A stretch of 64,000 nucleotides of DNA from Siderastrea radians (taxonomy: Eukaryota; Cnidaria; Anthozoa; Scleractinia; Rhizangiidae). Positions 1-13,480 of this stretch are shown in pieces. The stretch spans positions 27,025,929-27,089,928 of the forward strand of contig OZ024900.1 in assembly GCA_964017195.1 (NCBI GenBank). The letters run 5' to 3'. The notes under the pieces are model-generated. The model did no database searches. It saw nothing but the letters and a program-made list of their open reading frames with translations, and was not told the origin of the DNA. Within the stretch, counting starts at the first letter, position 1; the number at the start of each line of letters is the position of its first letter. Made by a program: the position numbers and the translations under genes.

Positions 1-8
1 CCAAAAAT

Positions 9-801
<793 letters not shown>

Positions 802-809
802 AGAGGAAA

Positions 810-995
810 GGGCACTTTTGTAACGAAAAAAGGGAACTTTCGTAACGAAAAAAGGGAACTTTTGTAACGTCGGGAACTATTGTAACGAAAAAAGGGAACT
901 TTTGTAACGATGAACGGGGAACTTTTGTAACGACAGGGAACTTTGGTAACGGCAAGGAACTTTTGTAACGTAGAAACAGGGAACTTTAGTAACGA
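810..995. repeat. Tandem array of a GTAACG-containing motif
   Basis: Nine variants of a motif close to GGGAACTTTTGTAACGA follow each other with spacers of 0-12 bases, several of them AAAAA. The same motif appears singly or inverted inside both 0.7-kb duplicates, for example as GTTACAAAAGTGCC at about 671 and 5408. An irregularly spaced cluster like this resembles subterminal transposase-binding repeats of a DNA transposon, but no matching terminus or transposase is seen, so that role is inference. Confidence 0.8.
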
Positions 996-1844
996 ACCTA
1001 GAAAACCTAGAAAAATGGGGATTGTTCCAATAGTCAAATCTCTTTGTTGATTTCGTCAAAATACATAGTTACAACCTGCTGTTAACGATTTGTTAACAAA
1101 ACATACTGGATCACCTTCAGCGTCCGTACGGAATTTAAGCAGCAAATTCCACACGTTTGTCTGTACTATTTACCAACCATTTTTTTTTTAATTTTTGCGA
1201 AGCCTAAGCTGTCGAAAATATGACTTTTTTTCATGCAGGCAGAATTCATTTAGATTATACCCACTACGGAACTCTATCCCTTTTCCGGACAAAAAATAAT
1301 AATTTTTTAATCTTTTTCCAGGTCGGATAACCTGAAATGATTGGTATACTGCACTTAGTTGAAACTGTGACTACGACATTTGTTGGAACTCAACTCACAA
1401 ATAAACCCTCAGTTTAAACTATAGTCAATTTTTTGCCCTAAAAGCAAGATGCAATGAACGTTCATTTTACATAAGAAGAGAATTTTTACCGTCTTGGTGC
1501 AACAAATGTAAGTGTTGTTACACAAAAATCAAAAACTGAAAATAAGGAGAATTAAAAGGGTTTGGGTTGTTACAAGAATTAAAAGGACATCTTATAATTA
1601 GTAAACATAAAGAACAAGCGAGCTGGTTTAGGTATCACTAGGTGTCAGTGGATTCTGTGGAAGAAGGAAAGCCTTCTGACATGTCATTAAAAGATAATAC
1701 AACACTTAAGAAAAGGCAGGACCAAGAAGTGAAATTTAAGATTTGTAATTGTTACGGGCCGGTGACAGGTTAGAAAAGAAATAACACAAACGTCTACCTG
1801 TGTTTTCTTTCTCACACCAACTATATCTAAGACATGCGACGCAT
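996..1844. other. AT-rich non-coding stretch
   Basis: No open frame, RNA gene or clear repeat is recognised here. It is AT-rich with homopolymer T tracts. Confidence 0.5.
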
Positions 1845-1932
1845 ATGTATAAATGTTTGAACGGTCTAGCTCCTGTGTACTTCCAGAGCTTGTTTACCTT
1901 GAGGTGTAGTATTCACAGCCTTAACACCTGGC
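1845..1932 (+). pseudogene. LINE reverse transcriptase C-terminal remnant
   Basis: One frame reads MYKCLNGLAPVYFQSLF and continues to an SIHSLNT-like segment. This resembles the tail region of CR1/Jockey-like non-LTR retrotransposon polymerases, where 'YKCLNGLAP.YL..LF' followed by a basic segment is typical. Only about 30 codons are readable and no ORF continues on either side, so this is a small dead fragment. The clade assignment is from memory of the family pattern. Confidence 0.55.
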
Positions 1933-4747
1933 GTAATAATTAGTCGCAGGTCCCAAGTGCAGGGTTGCCCTCGCACAAGATTCCTCGCAACTTGATTTAT
2001 GCGCACGTTCGTTTTCTTTTTCACTTTTTATGTAAATCAAATTTTTCTTTTCAACAATTTTCATTTTTTTGTTCACCGTAATTATAAGTTATTATAGTCA
2101 AGAAACGTTGCAAATTGGTCTTCAAAATCCTCAGGAGAAAATCAATAAATGTATTTGTAATTTTACTCTATCCCGCGTTCGGGTAAGGCAGTGTTCACCT
2201 TGCGTTCTTATTGTGTAGGCCCACAAATTGCTATGGAACTTCAACGTTCATGTGGCATAAAATAGACGTTTATCCAATCTCAACGACGCTTTTCATTTCA
2301 GCAACCTATTAATTCAAACGATGAAGGATAAAAGACTTCTTGGAACTTATGGTCAGCTAACAAGTAGTGGCTCCTATAAGGTTCTTAAGTGACTTTCCTT
2401 AATAATTTGTAACTAACCACTTTCCTACCCTGCGTGTAGCTAAATGGGCAAGAACTTTTCTTGGTCGCCCTTGTAACCGTATAGATCGGGTAACAGTCTT
2501 ACAGCTGATGGCTTTAAACCCTATTTAGCTTGGGAAGTGGGGAGAACAAAGTGCCCGCACTCAGTTTGAACGCTAATAACTTTGTAATATGCAAGCAAAA
2601 GCCACCAAACTTTGTTACTTTCCTTAAAATTTTTCTAGAAACAACTTCGTGTGACATGTCCTTGTTCATCCAATTTGATGTTGCCATGGCAACCATATTT
2701 TGACAGGTGCTTTTTCACAATTTTAAGTTTTACTGTTCCAAATGAAAAATTTTATTTCCACTTCACTAAATTTTACATTTTTACACCATTTGAGTCTTCT
2801 TATGTTGCTTTTCAATGGTTATTGTTCAATGTAAATGGTTTCTCAAGCTTTTGGAAAGAGCAAGGAACTACGTCAGGTGACGTCATGAAGTGTTGTTATT
2901 GGACTTCAAAGGAAACGTTTTGGGACACCTATATCACCCCCGACATTTTCTTTTCAAGGCTTTAATACTCTAGGAGTTGGATTCAATTTTGTCCTAACAA
3001 TTCTTAACCTCGGACGTACAAGGGATGGGGTGGGGGAGGGGGGTGCCAGTCCCCATAAGGTTTTTCTTGAATTTTTCTAGTATGATTCTTCATCAACACC
3101 TGCCATTTTCAGTACCTGTACGCATATCCCTTAGACACATTTTGATCTAAGTTTGGTGAGAATCGTTTACTACGGTTACGAGATATGACGTCATAAGTAG
3201 CAGGTGGTCAAGCCATTTTTGAGTAAAAACGCGTGTTGTTAGGTGATAAAAGATAAAGAAGCAAAGTGCTTAATTATGTCATATTCTACTTGTGTAGTAT
3301 TAAAAATGTCAATTTCCGCCTTTTTATGAGAACTTCTACAATACTAGATGGTGGCGTCACAGGCCCCCAGCAGCGCCACAACCCATAATATATATGTATA
3401 GAGAGCACATCTTGTAGAGCACATCACAGACTAAAGGCAAAATCTTTTCAAAACATGGTAACATATAAGAAACCCAGGAGGGGTTCGATCACCCCCCCCC
3501 CTCCTCCCATTGTACCACGCTGGAGGTATGACTTTTCCCGTGCGTCCGAGGGTCATGACTTCGCTCGAAAAAAGCTTCGGCTAAAGGAAGAGAAGAGGAA
3601 AATTTTTAACTTAATTGTGCTATATGTTACATTTTAAGATCATTCTGATCATTCATTCATTGGTTTGAATTACTTTCAGGCCAATTTTGGTGGTTTTCAG
3701 AGGTTTTGACAAAAACATGAAATCTTAGATGACAGATTCGAGATGGCCGCCATTTTGGCAATAATGACATATTACCCACATTATGTGACGTCACCAGGTC
3801 ATGCCGCGAACTTCAAAAGAAAGATTTTTGGACGTGCTATCGAAGTTTCGTTGTCGTAGCTTAAGCTTTCTTGGAGTTAAGAAGGTGGCATTTTGTGCCT
3901 CCTCCAAGCTCAGGACCAAAAAGAGCACAAGCTGAATAGGATTAAGAGTGGACCCTGTAACAGTTAAAAGTGGAATGTTTAGCAACTTTTAACTGTTACT
4001 GCCGTTTATTTGAACAGATGATATTGAATGGCGCGAAATAACTTGAAAATCCGTTCACCACTACAATGTACATAAATAGTTTAAAAAAACATTAAAGCCA
4101 CTGACATTAAGACCCCATTTGGAACCTCTAGCTAATTAAGCGCAATAGTATACAAAGATATCAATCAAGGATAAGTTAAAAACATTAAAAAAGTCAAATG
4201 TAGATCAGTAGATCAGTAAATAGTTCAAAAGATTGTCCGAACTTTGCGCTACAAATCAGACCGCGTGAAGGCTTGCATTACAAGTTTAGTGGGTGATACT
4301 CAATCATTATCATCTTGTTTATCATTCTTTTGTTCATTTTCTTTTTACTTGAAGTAAAAGGTACACGTTCTTCATAAATACTTTTACTACTTAATGCACT
4401 CCTCTGCAATATTTTATTTGAAGTTGTCCCGGAGCTACGCCCTCTTTCTTGTACAACAAAACGATGGTTGTCTCGGGTACTGTATAAAACTTCACCGTTT
4501 TGTGCATTGCTTTGGAAATGTTTCTAAGCAACAGAATAGCTCACAGGCAGTCAGTTGTATATTACACAATTAGTATTACTCGTTTTTACTATAATTCAGC
4601 GATACATTGAGTCGTATATACAGTTCCTGCAATCACACACCCCTACCGCCATTACCGCGAAAAGTGCCAAAGTAGAATAAATACATCTCCACAGCTCTAA
4701 CTCCTCTTCCTTTTTTAGGACAAAGTTCAATTTTTGGTCAACTATTT
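1933..4747. other. No gene recognised
   Basis: Long non-coding stretch between the two 0.7-kb duplicates. It contains short G-rich and C-rich tracts (about 3020-3045 and 3490-3510), several TGACGTCA-like sites (2874-2886, 3185-3192, 3785-3794) and short ORFs with no recognisable domains. Confidence 0.5.
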
Positions 4748-5433
4748 CTGTCATACTAAAGTTTAATTTGATTGCATTAAACTTCACAATCTCTCAAGAA
4801 ATTATTGTGAAACCACCTTCTGGAACTTCTAGCAAATAGGGAACTTTTGTAACATCGCCGCTTTTTTGACATGAGTAACTTGAAATCTCCATAAAAAAAT
4901 AAGGTTTTATCCAATTTACTCCAAGATTTCTTTGTTGCGTTGGCAAAAGATAGCTTCAACTTCCTTTAAAATTATAGTACGATTGACCGAATTAAATTGT
5001 CAAACTCATTTGCTCAAATTCGTGATGTAAAAAACGGGCTTTTTCCGAATCGTGATTCTTTTCATGGACATGAAAAGTCAAATACATACACGGCAGATTT
5101 TTGTGAGCCAAAATAACTCATATTTAAAGTGCTGTGGTAATTGAGAGAATCGTTTGGCGCATAAATGGTAAGGCAATAGCTACAATTTAGCACAGAAATG
5201 GATTTTATTGCTTTTAAACAAACAGTTACCACAACATAGGGCACTTTCGTAACCTCTCCAGGACACATCAGAGCCTAATACATGCAGATTTATGTGGTAT
5301 TAACTGACTACTTGCATGCATTGGGTTTACAGCGGTAAGTATTCCCATGATTTTATTTAGTTTTTTCTGCAAAGATCTAAGCATAGCTATCATCAAGAGA
5401 GACAAAAGTTACAAAAGTGCCTGACTTTTCTTC

Positions 5434-5441
<8 letters not shown>
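4748..5441. repeat. 0.7-kb direct repeat, copy 2
   Basis: Second copy of the sequence at 9-702, same orientation, with few substitutions. It ends at a shorter GA microsatellite and is then followed by different sequence, so the motif array seen after copy 1 (810-995) is absent here. Confidence 0.85.

Positions 5442-5510
<69 letters not shown>
5436..5510. repeat. (GA)n microsatellite
   Basis: About thirty-seven GA units at the end of the second 0.7-kb repeat copy, the counterpart of 699-799. Confidence 0.98.
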
Positions 5511-5512
<2 letters not shown>

Positions 5513-6280
5513 TCAGAGCGTTGGCCGGGATAAGTAAATTGCACTTAAGTTATTTACAGCATTGGAAGTCAAATTCCTAAGAGGTCCGCACATTTCAATC
5601 GATTGATTAAAGCATTATCAAGTCCCTCGAGCCGTGTACGCGCAGAGAAGCATGCAATACAATATATTGTACTCGCAGCTGTTCAATATTCAACATGACT
5701 TTTTCAACTGGTATTTACAGGCGTCTAGATTTCGGAATCAAAATTACAGATGAGTCTGACGAGCGCGTTTCGAAGAAGAAGGTGGCGTTCCTAATCGCAA
5801 GCGTAAAACAAGCGACGTTTTGTCTTTCGAAGAAGACTACAATTCTTTTTTCCCGAGCGAAAGCCCTGAGAAGAAGTCCGCGGATCACGGACTTAAGCTT
5901 TAAAAGGTCTTTAAAGGAGAAAACGTCCATTTATTTCTCTGAACAGCTCAGCTGTCATAGAAAACCTATCAAGTTCCGAACTTGCCCGCCCTAAAGATTT
6001 TTTCGAAGCTTTTAACTGAAAAGGACCCGCAGTTCTGCTGACCTCTCGTGATTGGGTAATTTTGATCCAAAATGCGTACTCCAGAGGCGTTTTCAACCCC
6101 TGTAAGGCAAGTGAGCAGATACCTCACAGAAAAAAAGGTAACATCTAGATAGCCTGATCAGTCATTCATTTAAATACGTTCATTCTAAGTGCACGCGCTT
6201 TGGTTGTTCGTTTCTTGTGCACGCGCTTTCCGTGCGCATTTTTCAGTTAGGCTTTTGTATGGCGCAACGCGCATATTCCT
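5511..6280. other. No gene recognised; overlapping anonymous ORFs
   Basis: ORFs of 99 codons (plus strand, 5695-5994) and 71 codons (minus strand, 5715-5930) overlap on opposite strands. Neither shows a recognisable motif, and the absence of splice-flanked conservation gives no reason to call a gene. The overlap alone suggests chance or an old element. Confidence 0.4.
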
Positions 6281-6317
6281 GCACACTGAAGAAGGGCTAT
6301 GCTCGAAACGTTTGTGC
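6281..6317 (+). ncRNA. Hammerhead-ribozyme-like motif (type I, minimal)
   Basis: The order matches a type I hammerhead core. Five bases GCACA are followed by the invariant CTGAAGA (CUGANGA), a four-pair stem GGGC/GCTC with one wobble and loop TAT, then GAAAC, GTT, and TGTGC, which pairs perfectly with the first five bases. Helix III would be only two pairs (AC/GT), the extreme short form known from Penelope-like elements and other small retroelements, which usually act as dimers. No retroelement ORF is seen next to it. Folding is by eye. Confidence 0.5.
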
Positions 6318-7129
6318 TTTAACAAACTATGACACCTTAACGTGTTTAACTCGCGTATTAACTTTTCCTCATTATAACTGGTGTCACGCATCGACTGAGC
6401 CTTGTCTCTTCTTTTCAGTCATTCCTTACCCTGACCCCTCCATTCAATGGCTTCATTACATTTGACGGTACACAAAGCATTATAAATTACACATTACAAC
6501 GAGTTTGGGTGTTATTTAAAAGCGCAGAAAAGACAATGTTCCCTTCACTTTAACACAAATGTCTCTCAAAATGACAATTATTTGCTTCTTAAGTCAAGTT
6601 TTTAGTATGACAAGTTAACTTTTAGCAATGTTATAATTGTTGATATAAAAGAACCATTACATCAACAGAGTGGACTTACAAGGACTCAGAAAACGAAGGA
6701 AGAAGAAAATGAAATAAAAGCTGGAAAAGTTACCCCTGAACTAGTGCTGCTACACTATGCAACATACAAAGGAACTACTTCAAGTACTCAGTTCAAAATA
6801 TTAATAAACTTAATACAAGATGAGCACGTTTGGCAGTCAACAGGTTTTACATGTGTGAATAACATCTAAATTTTTGCAATGTGAAATGGGTGACACCCTC
6901 ACCTTTGCCCACTGGGAGTTTAGGTTAAAAGATGGCTAACATTTCAAACTAGTATGTATAGCAATGCTAGCCTACTAGCGGAGCTCCTAAACAGTGCAAA
7001 TCACGAATAATGAAAGCAATTCACGCATGGAGAAGAGTAAAGAGGCATCTATGTAGACATCACCAAAGCGTCACAAAGTAGCGCTTATATCAGTTCTTCA
7101 TCTGGGCATCGGCAGGGAAACTACTAACC

Positions 7130-7600
7130 ACCCCAAGCACGTACATGCTTGTAGTGTCACATCCCAAGACGTCCGGAGGAGGAATTTATTTGAACATCAT
7201 TGGTGCCGACACTCTATGTTGCTAACATAACATCTCAGTCAGGGCTTTGGAAGTCGGTAGCCACTGCCCTGATAAGTTCACCTGCTCAAAGGCTTATATT
7301 CCAAGATATGAGAGTTGGGAGGCCATCTATTTGATGAGGAAACTTCATGATGCTTACACAAGGTCTTGACTGGGCAATGGCGGTCATGACAACACATGCT
7401 CATTGTCTCAGAATCAAAGATGTGGGGGGCATCTGTTTGACCATCAGTGATAGTGACACTTCGAAGTCCAAAGATGAGGTTTTGACCTTTCAAAACTGCT
7501 GGTTAGGTCATGTCAAATGCTCATGGTTTCACATCCCAAGAAGTGAGGGGTATGGAAGCATCCATTTTGGGGGATGATTCTATGGTGGTGACACTTCTTG
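7130..7600. repeat. Weak, diverged tandem repeat of about 110 bp
   Basis: Segments sharing 'catcccaaga..tg.ggg', a 'catctatttgat'-like core and 'gtgacacttc' recur about four times at roughly 110-base spacing. They are strongly diverged. No coding potential is apparent. Confidence 0.3.
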
Positions 7601-8170
7601 GTGCTTTTATATGAAGTATGGTGCAATGTCGTCGTGACTGTACACATCTCATGGGTATGAGGTTCCACCCTAATGGGCCAAAGGCCCGGGAGCTTCCCTT
7701 AACTGAATCATTGTCTCACTATAGTATTAACAGGCATATGTTAACACCGATGAAAAATCCACAGAGAGAGGAGTGAAGCAGCAGCTTTAAGGTTGAATAC
7801 AGTCTCTCAGCACACTATCACCCAGTCCCAGTTGCTCAACTAACGTTTCCTTCTTTTTACCACTGATGGGTGGATTGGTGTCTTCACGTGTCTCTACAAT
7901 AAAGAAAGACAAAGAAACACTCTGACTACGTTCCTCACCAAGAGTCCACTATGTAATAGAGCGAACAGCCTACCAGCTTGAACTACTCATTATTTATATT
8001 TCACCTCATAAATGTCAACCTCACTGATGGCTTGATACATGTAGCTCATGATCAGTTACTTAGAGCACTGATCCAGCATAAAAAGGGCATGAAATTGAGT
8101 CCCAATGAAGCGGGGAAGTTACTAATATCGGTAAGGATCGCATACAAGACTAATGTCATGATTGGAAAAT

Positions 8171-10115
8171 TGAACGATTGTGAGGATCACTATCATGTAC
8201 ATGACTTGTGATTGCAAAGTTTAATGACTGCAAGAATCACCGTCATGTACACCGTACATGACTTATGACTGCAAAGTTGAATGACTGTGAGAATCACTAT
8301 TATGTACATGACTTATGACTGCAAAGTTGAATGACTGTGAGAATCACTATCATGTACATGACTTGTGGCTGCAAAGTTGAATGACTGTGAGAATCACTAT
8401 TATGTACATGACTTATGACTGCAAAGTTGAATGACTGTGAGAATCACTATTATGTACATGACTTATGACTGCAAAGTTGAATGATCGACTGTGAGAATCA
8501 CTATTATGTACATGACTTGTGGCTGCAAAGTTGAATGACTGTGAGAATCACTATCATGTACATGACTTGTGGCTGCAAAGTTGAATGATCGACTGTGAGA
8601 ATCACTATTATGTACATGACTTGTGACTGCAAAGTTGAATGATCGACTGTGAGAATCACTATTATGTACATGACTTGTGACTGCAAAGTTGAATGACTGT
8701 GAGAATCACTATTATGTACATGACTTATGACTGCAAAGTTGAATGACTGTGAGAATCACTATTATGTACATGACTTATGACTGCAAAGTTGAATGACTGT
8801 GAGAATCACTATTATGTACATGACTTATGACTGCAAAGTTGAATGACTGTGAGAATCACTATTATGTACATGACTTATGACTGCAAAGTTGAATGACTGT
8901 GAGAATCACTATTATGTACATGACTTATGACTGCAAAGTTGAATGACTGTGAGAATCACTATTATGTACATGACTTATGACTGCAAAGTTGAATGACTGT
9001 GAGAATCACTATTATGTACATGACTTGTGACTGCAAAGTTGAATGACTGTGAGAATCACTATTATGTACATGACTTATGACTGCAAAGTTGAGTGACTGT
9101 GAGAATCACTATTATGTACATGACTTATGACTGCAAAGTTGAGTGACTGTGAGAATCACTATTATGTACATGACTTATGACTGCAAAGTTGAATGACTGT
9201 GAGAATCACTATCATGTACATGACTTGTGACTGCAAAGTTGAATGACTGTGAGAATCACTATTATGTACATGACTTGTGACTGCAAAGTTGAATGACTGT
9301 GAGAATCACTATTATGTACATGACTTGTGACTGCAAAGTTGAATGACTGTGAGAATCACTATTATGTACATGACTTATGACTGCAAAGTTGAATGACTGT
9401 GAGAATCACTATTATGTACATGACTTGTGACTGCAAAGTTGAATGACTGTGAGAATCACTATTATGTACATGACTTATGACTGCAAAGTTGAATGACTGT
9501 GAGAATCACTATTATGTACATGACTTATGACTGCAAAGTTGAATGACTGTGAGAATCACTATTATGTACATGACTTGTGACTGCAAAGTTGAATGACTGT
9601 GAGAATCACTATTATGTACATGACTTATGACTGCAAAGTTGAATGACTGTGAGAATCACTATCATGTACATGACTTGTGACTGCAAAGTTGAGTGACTGT
9701 GAGAATCACTATTATGTACATGACTTATGACTGCAAAGTTGAGTGACTGTGAGAATCACTATCATGTACATGACTTGTGACTGCAAAGTTGAATGACTGT
9801 GAGAATCACTATTATGTACATGACTTGTGACTGCAAAGTTGAATGACTGTGAGAATCACTATCATGTACATGACTTATGACTGCAAAGTTGAATGACTGT
9901 GAGAATCACTATTATGTACATGACTTGTGACTGCAAAGTTGAATGACTGTGAGAATCACTATTATGTACATGACTTATGACTGCAAAGTTGAATGACTGT
10001 GAGAATCACTATCATGTACATGACTTGTGACTGCAAAGTTGAATGGCCATGAGAATCACTTTTATGTCTATCATGTACATGACTTATGACTGCAAAGTTG
10101 GATGACGAGAATCAC
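8171..10115. repeat. 50-bp minisatellite, about 39 units
   Basis: A 50-base unit (GACTGTGAGAATCACTATTA then TGTACATGACTTATGACTGC then AAAGTTGAAT) repeats head to tail for almost 2 kb with few point differences. Typical variants are TTATGAC/TTGTGAC, TTATG/TCATG and GAATG/GAGTG. Some early units carry an extra ATCG (8483, 8587, 8641). Units at both ends are more diverged, as expected for an array homogenised from its middle. Each unit has the palindrome ATGTACAT. There are no variable spacers, so it is not a CRISPR. Confidence 0.97.
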
Positions 10116-10309
10116 TGTTGATAAAGTTAGAAAAATATTCTGAAGAGTGTGTCTAACAATTGGGGATTATGTGCTGTTAATTTTTTCAGTCACCTGGCCA
10201 GTGAAAGTCTAGTTTGTTCACAGAGCAGTCAAGAATCAAAGGGCGCCTATGGCTAACTCATGGATAAAGTTTTTTAGAAATGAAAGCTGATGGTGAACTT
10301 GCAATGGTC

Positions 10310-10310
<1 letters not shown>

Positions 10311-10381
<71 letters not shown>

Positions 10382-10385
10382 TATT
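10311..10385. repeat. (ATT)n microsatellite
   Basis: About twenty-four ATT trinucleotides with one interruption near the end. The poly-Tyr and poly-Ile ORFs crossing it are artefacts. Confidence 0.98.
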
Positions 10386-11504
10386 GGTCTGTCAAAAACA
10401 TGGCTCACATCATGCAAGATCGCTCTCACAAAGCAAAGGCTTTGTATGCCGGCTTTTGTTGCACACATGTTACTAGAAGACATTATGTGAGGGGATGTTA
10501 GCAATCTAACCCATTGACTCCTGTGTGTTTTGCATAAATTAAAATTTGTCAAGAGAAGAAAAAATTACCTAAAACTTAATGCGCAGTACATGACTAAACA
10601 TTGTAGGCCTCCCAAATTAAGTTCTTTTTGCACCAGAATAGTTGAATAAATATATTCTGATGTAACAAACTATGGTTACGTATCAAGTATTAGTCAGAAA
10701 ACAACCTTGAAAATGAAAATTGCTGAAATTTTCTGGGCGCTGAAAGCAGCTAGCACATCTATATCAAATTTCAACCCGGTTATGCAAATTAGTCCATGTT
10801 TACAAAACACTCCTTCTTGAACCCAACTGTCAATTTAAAAAGACAGAATAATCAACAAAAAGCTTTTCCAGCCAAAAATTTTATTCAAATAAACAAACTC
10901 TCGCTTTTCTTGCGTGGCGGCATACAAGCATGTAATTTTTGCACACACTTCAACTGTGTTTATGACGATCATGGCTTGATCATAAAATGGAGTGCCTTTG
11001 CGAACAAAATCACAAAAATTATACGAATCTGGGGCAAACAATCAGTTAAACAATTTTTAAAAAGCAAATCAGCATTCGAAAACAACATGTACCATACTGT
11101 AGCATTTTCCCAGGTCTTGTAAAATCGAGTTGAAGTCCGCAGCTCGGTTCAAATGGGGGCCTCCACATGTGCAAGAAGACTTTAAACTTCCTTCTTGAAC
11201 GTTTCGATGCTTCTCCAACCGCATTCCTGCTAGTACTTAACCTTAAATCATTACATAAGTCTTCCAAGCAATGTTTGCTGTCCTGGTTGACCACATAAGT
11301 TCTTTGGTTTCGCATCATGAACACTTCAAATGCCAAGTTGTTTCATGCAAGAAGTGCTACAACAATTGTCGATTTGATATCAGTCGCTCTCGTGTGGGCC
11401 AATTTATTATGAAGAGTGTCTACACCTGAGTGAGTGAGTGACACATTTGCATATCGAAGGTGCCCACACGAACTCATTCCTACGCTACATGTATCCATGA
11501 GTTA
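10386..11504. other. No gene recognised
   Basis: Non-coding sequence between the ATT microsatellite and the THAP-bearing element. A 108-codon plus ORF (10796-11122) overlaps minus ORFs and has no recognisable motif. Confidence 0.4.
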
Positions 11505-11849
11505 AAGTGCCACTGGGACCAAAATTTTGGTATTCCATATTTTTGCATTTTCGAAAATAGTCTGTGGTTGTTAGTCACCATGCCAAATTTCAACTCATTA
11601 CGACGACTGGAAGTCACTTTTTTCGGATGGTTTTTGTCGAGATTCTACGGCCGCCATTACTGGCCCTAGTTCCGGAAGCTGGCTTGCGAATTAGCGGAAG
11701 TGACGTTAGAGGCTCACCTCAAACCTAATACCTTCATACGTTTACTTGCCGCGAGAAATTTGACTGTCGTGGAGGGAAGATTTCCTGCCAACTGTTTGCT
11801 GTACGGCCTTGAAATTTTCGTTGCTGCAGCAGTTATAAAGGGTATTACT

Positions 11850-12125
11850 TGTGTTGTACAATGCTACAACAATAAATCCAACCACCGAGCTGGTATTTCG
11901 CTTCATCAAAGCCTTGCGAGCGGACCCGCAATGGAAAAATGAATAATTTTTGTAATCACACACAGTGCAAATTTCAACCCGAGAGGTATTTTTGTCGGCT
12001 GTTCTGATCACTTCACGGACGAGTGTTTCCAGAGGGCTGTTCATGTCGAAGGATCCCAGAGGTCGATTATTCCACTGCCCATTCGAAGTATATGGAAAAA
12101 AGATCCGGAAAAAACGAGACGAAAG
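11850..12125 (+). pseudogene. THAP zinc-finger exon with nonsense mutation
   Basis: The frame starting at the first zinc cysteine reads CVVQCYNNKS, then a helix region ending AMEK. A TGA follows at 11940-11942, exactly where the family has its invariant Trp (TGG). The same frame continues with FNPRG, then CSDHFTDECF and a basic tail RRK, followed by a GTAGCT donor-like site at 12126. The order Cys-x3-Cys, Trp, CS-x-HF, DCF-like is the THAP C2CH signature. One nonsense change in an otherwise open frame points to recent inactivation. The first coding exon upstream is not resolved. Confidence 0.7.
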
Positions 12126-13480
12126 GTAGCTAATCTTAACGCAGTTGAAGTGATAGTTTGTTTCTTTTTCAACACATCCACCATTGAGCAAAACTTATTT
12201 TCTTTTAACGTATTTTAAAGTTTATTTTTCTTGTGGAAAACCCTTTCAGTTCTGCCGTCTGCTAGGGCGAAGATCTTCGGTGAAGTCCTCATAAAATGCA
12301 TCCTGGGTGAATGCAGAACCGCCGCGATTAAGCCAATAGTTTGTATTGCTTAGCTTTTTTTAATTCCGTGTGTGTTAATTTCAAAGCAGTAATCGTTTAG
12401 AAGCATGGTCATTCATTTTATAGCATACCATCCTGACTGTGGAGAAACTTTTCTCCTTATTCCCTGTCGGTGAAGAGTCGATTGACATTATCATTCGAAA
12501 TATATAAAGGCTTCAACAGCTCGGATCGTCTTGCGTGGTTGGGAAAAATATCACACGCCACTATCTGTCTAAGGGGTTTACAATGTTATTTCTTTTAACT
12601 GTCATAGCAATCTTAGTAAATGAACTACCAAGGAAAATGATTAGATATCAAGTTATTATTTTTACACAATGAATAAAGCAAGTGAAAGCTTCGTTTCTTC
12701 GGCGGTCCGCATGTTATTGTTGAGCAGCAGAAAATTTTCCTTGTGTCTTTGATTTGTACGACAAATATTTAGATTCCGGTCACACAAGGCCTCCAGTTCT
12801 TAAAAAAAGGTCTTGGTTTATTTCACTTTTTTCGGATCACGTTAAGAATTCTACAAAAACTGTTCAAAATATTTAGAAACCCAAGCACTTGCGTTTCTAT
12901 GCAAGTGACCACTGTACTATGACTGACACGATAGGCTTCATCAGCTGACTGCCGGATGACTACATCATTACGGCTCTTCAAGAATTTTTCCCATACTATG
13001 CTAAGAATGGCCAAAAATCTCAATGCTTGACAATATAAAATAAACAACGGCAGACAAAATATAGCTTCTTTTATTTCTCCAACGAAGCGAACAATAAAAT
13101 CAATCCACGATGCTTGAGAATTCGCAGGCATCAAATTCTAGAGTTTTTATAGGTGTTTTGTCTAAATTTCCAAAGCTTAAAACATCAGTTTTTCGAATAG
13201 CTGGACAGCGATTTATCTCGTGCTCTTTGAGCAACTTGTGCCTGAACTGTAATCACTGTAAGCATCATTTTGCGCATATTTTGAACTTCCTCCAGCATGG
13301 CGAGAAAAACAACTTTGAACAGTTTGTTTACAAGTTTGTTATAAGCTGAAATCTCCTGACATCAGTTCTTACATCGTATGGTAAGAAAAATTCTTCATTT
13401 GCCGAATGAAGTGAATCCTCTGATGCTTTGGAAGCTAAATACTGTTTCGAATCGTAGAAATACTCTTCGGAGGTCTCGCA
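12126..13480. other. Interior of the THAP element, no transposase recognised
   Basis: Only anonymous ORFs are seen. The largest is 103 codons on the minus strand (12823-13134), hydrophobic, with no catalytic motif I recognise. Introns or decay may hide the rest of a transposase. Confidence 0.4.

Noticed and set aside
8171..10115. CRISPR-like array of regular repeats
   Set aside because: The repeats are directly adjacent with no spacers, in animal-type DNA; it is a minisatellite.
10274..10552. ORFs with poly-Ile and poly-Tyr
   Set aside because: Produced by the ATT microsatellite in several frames.
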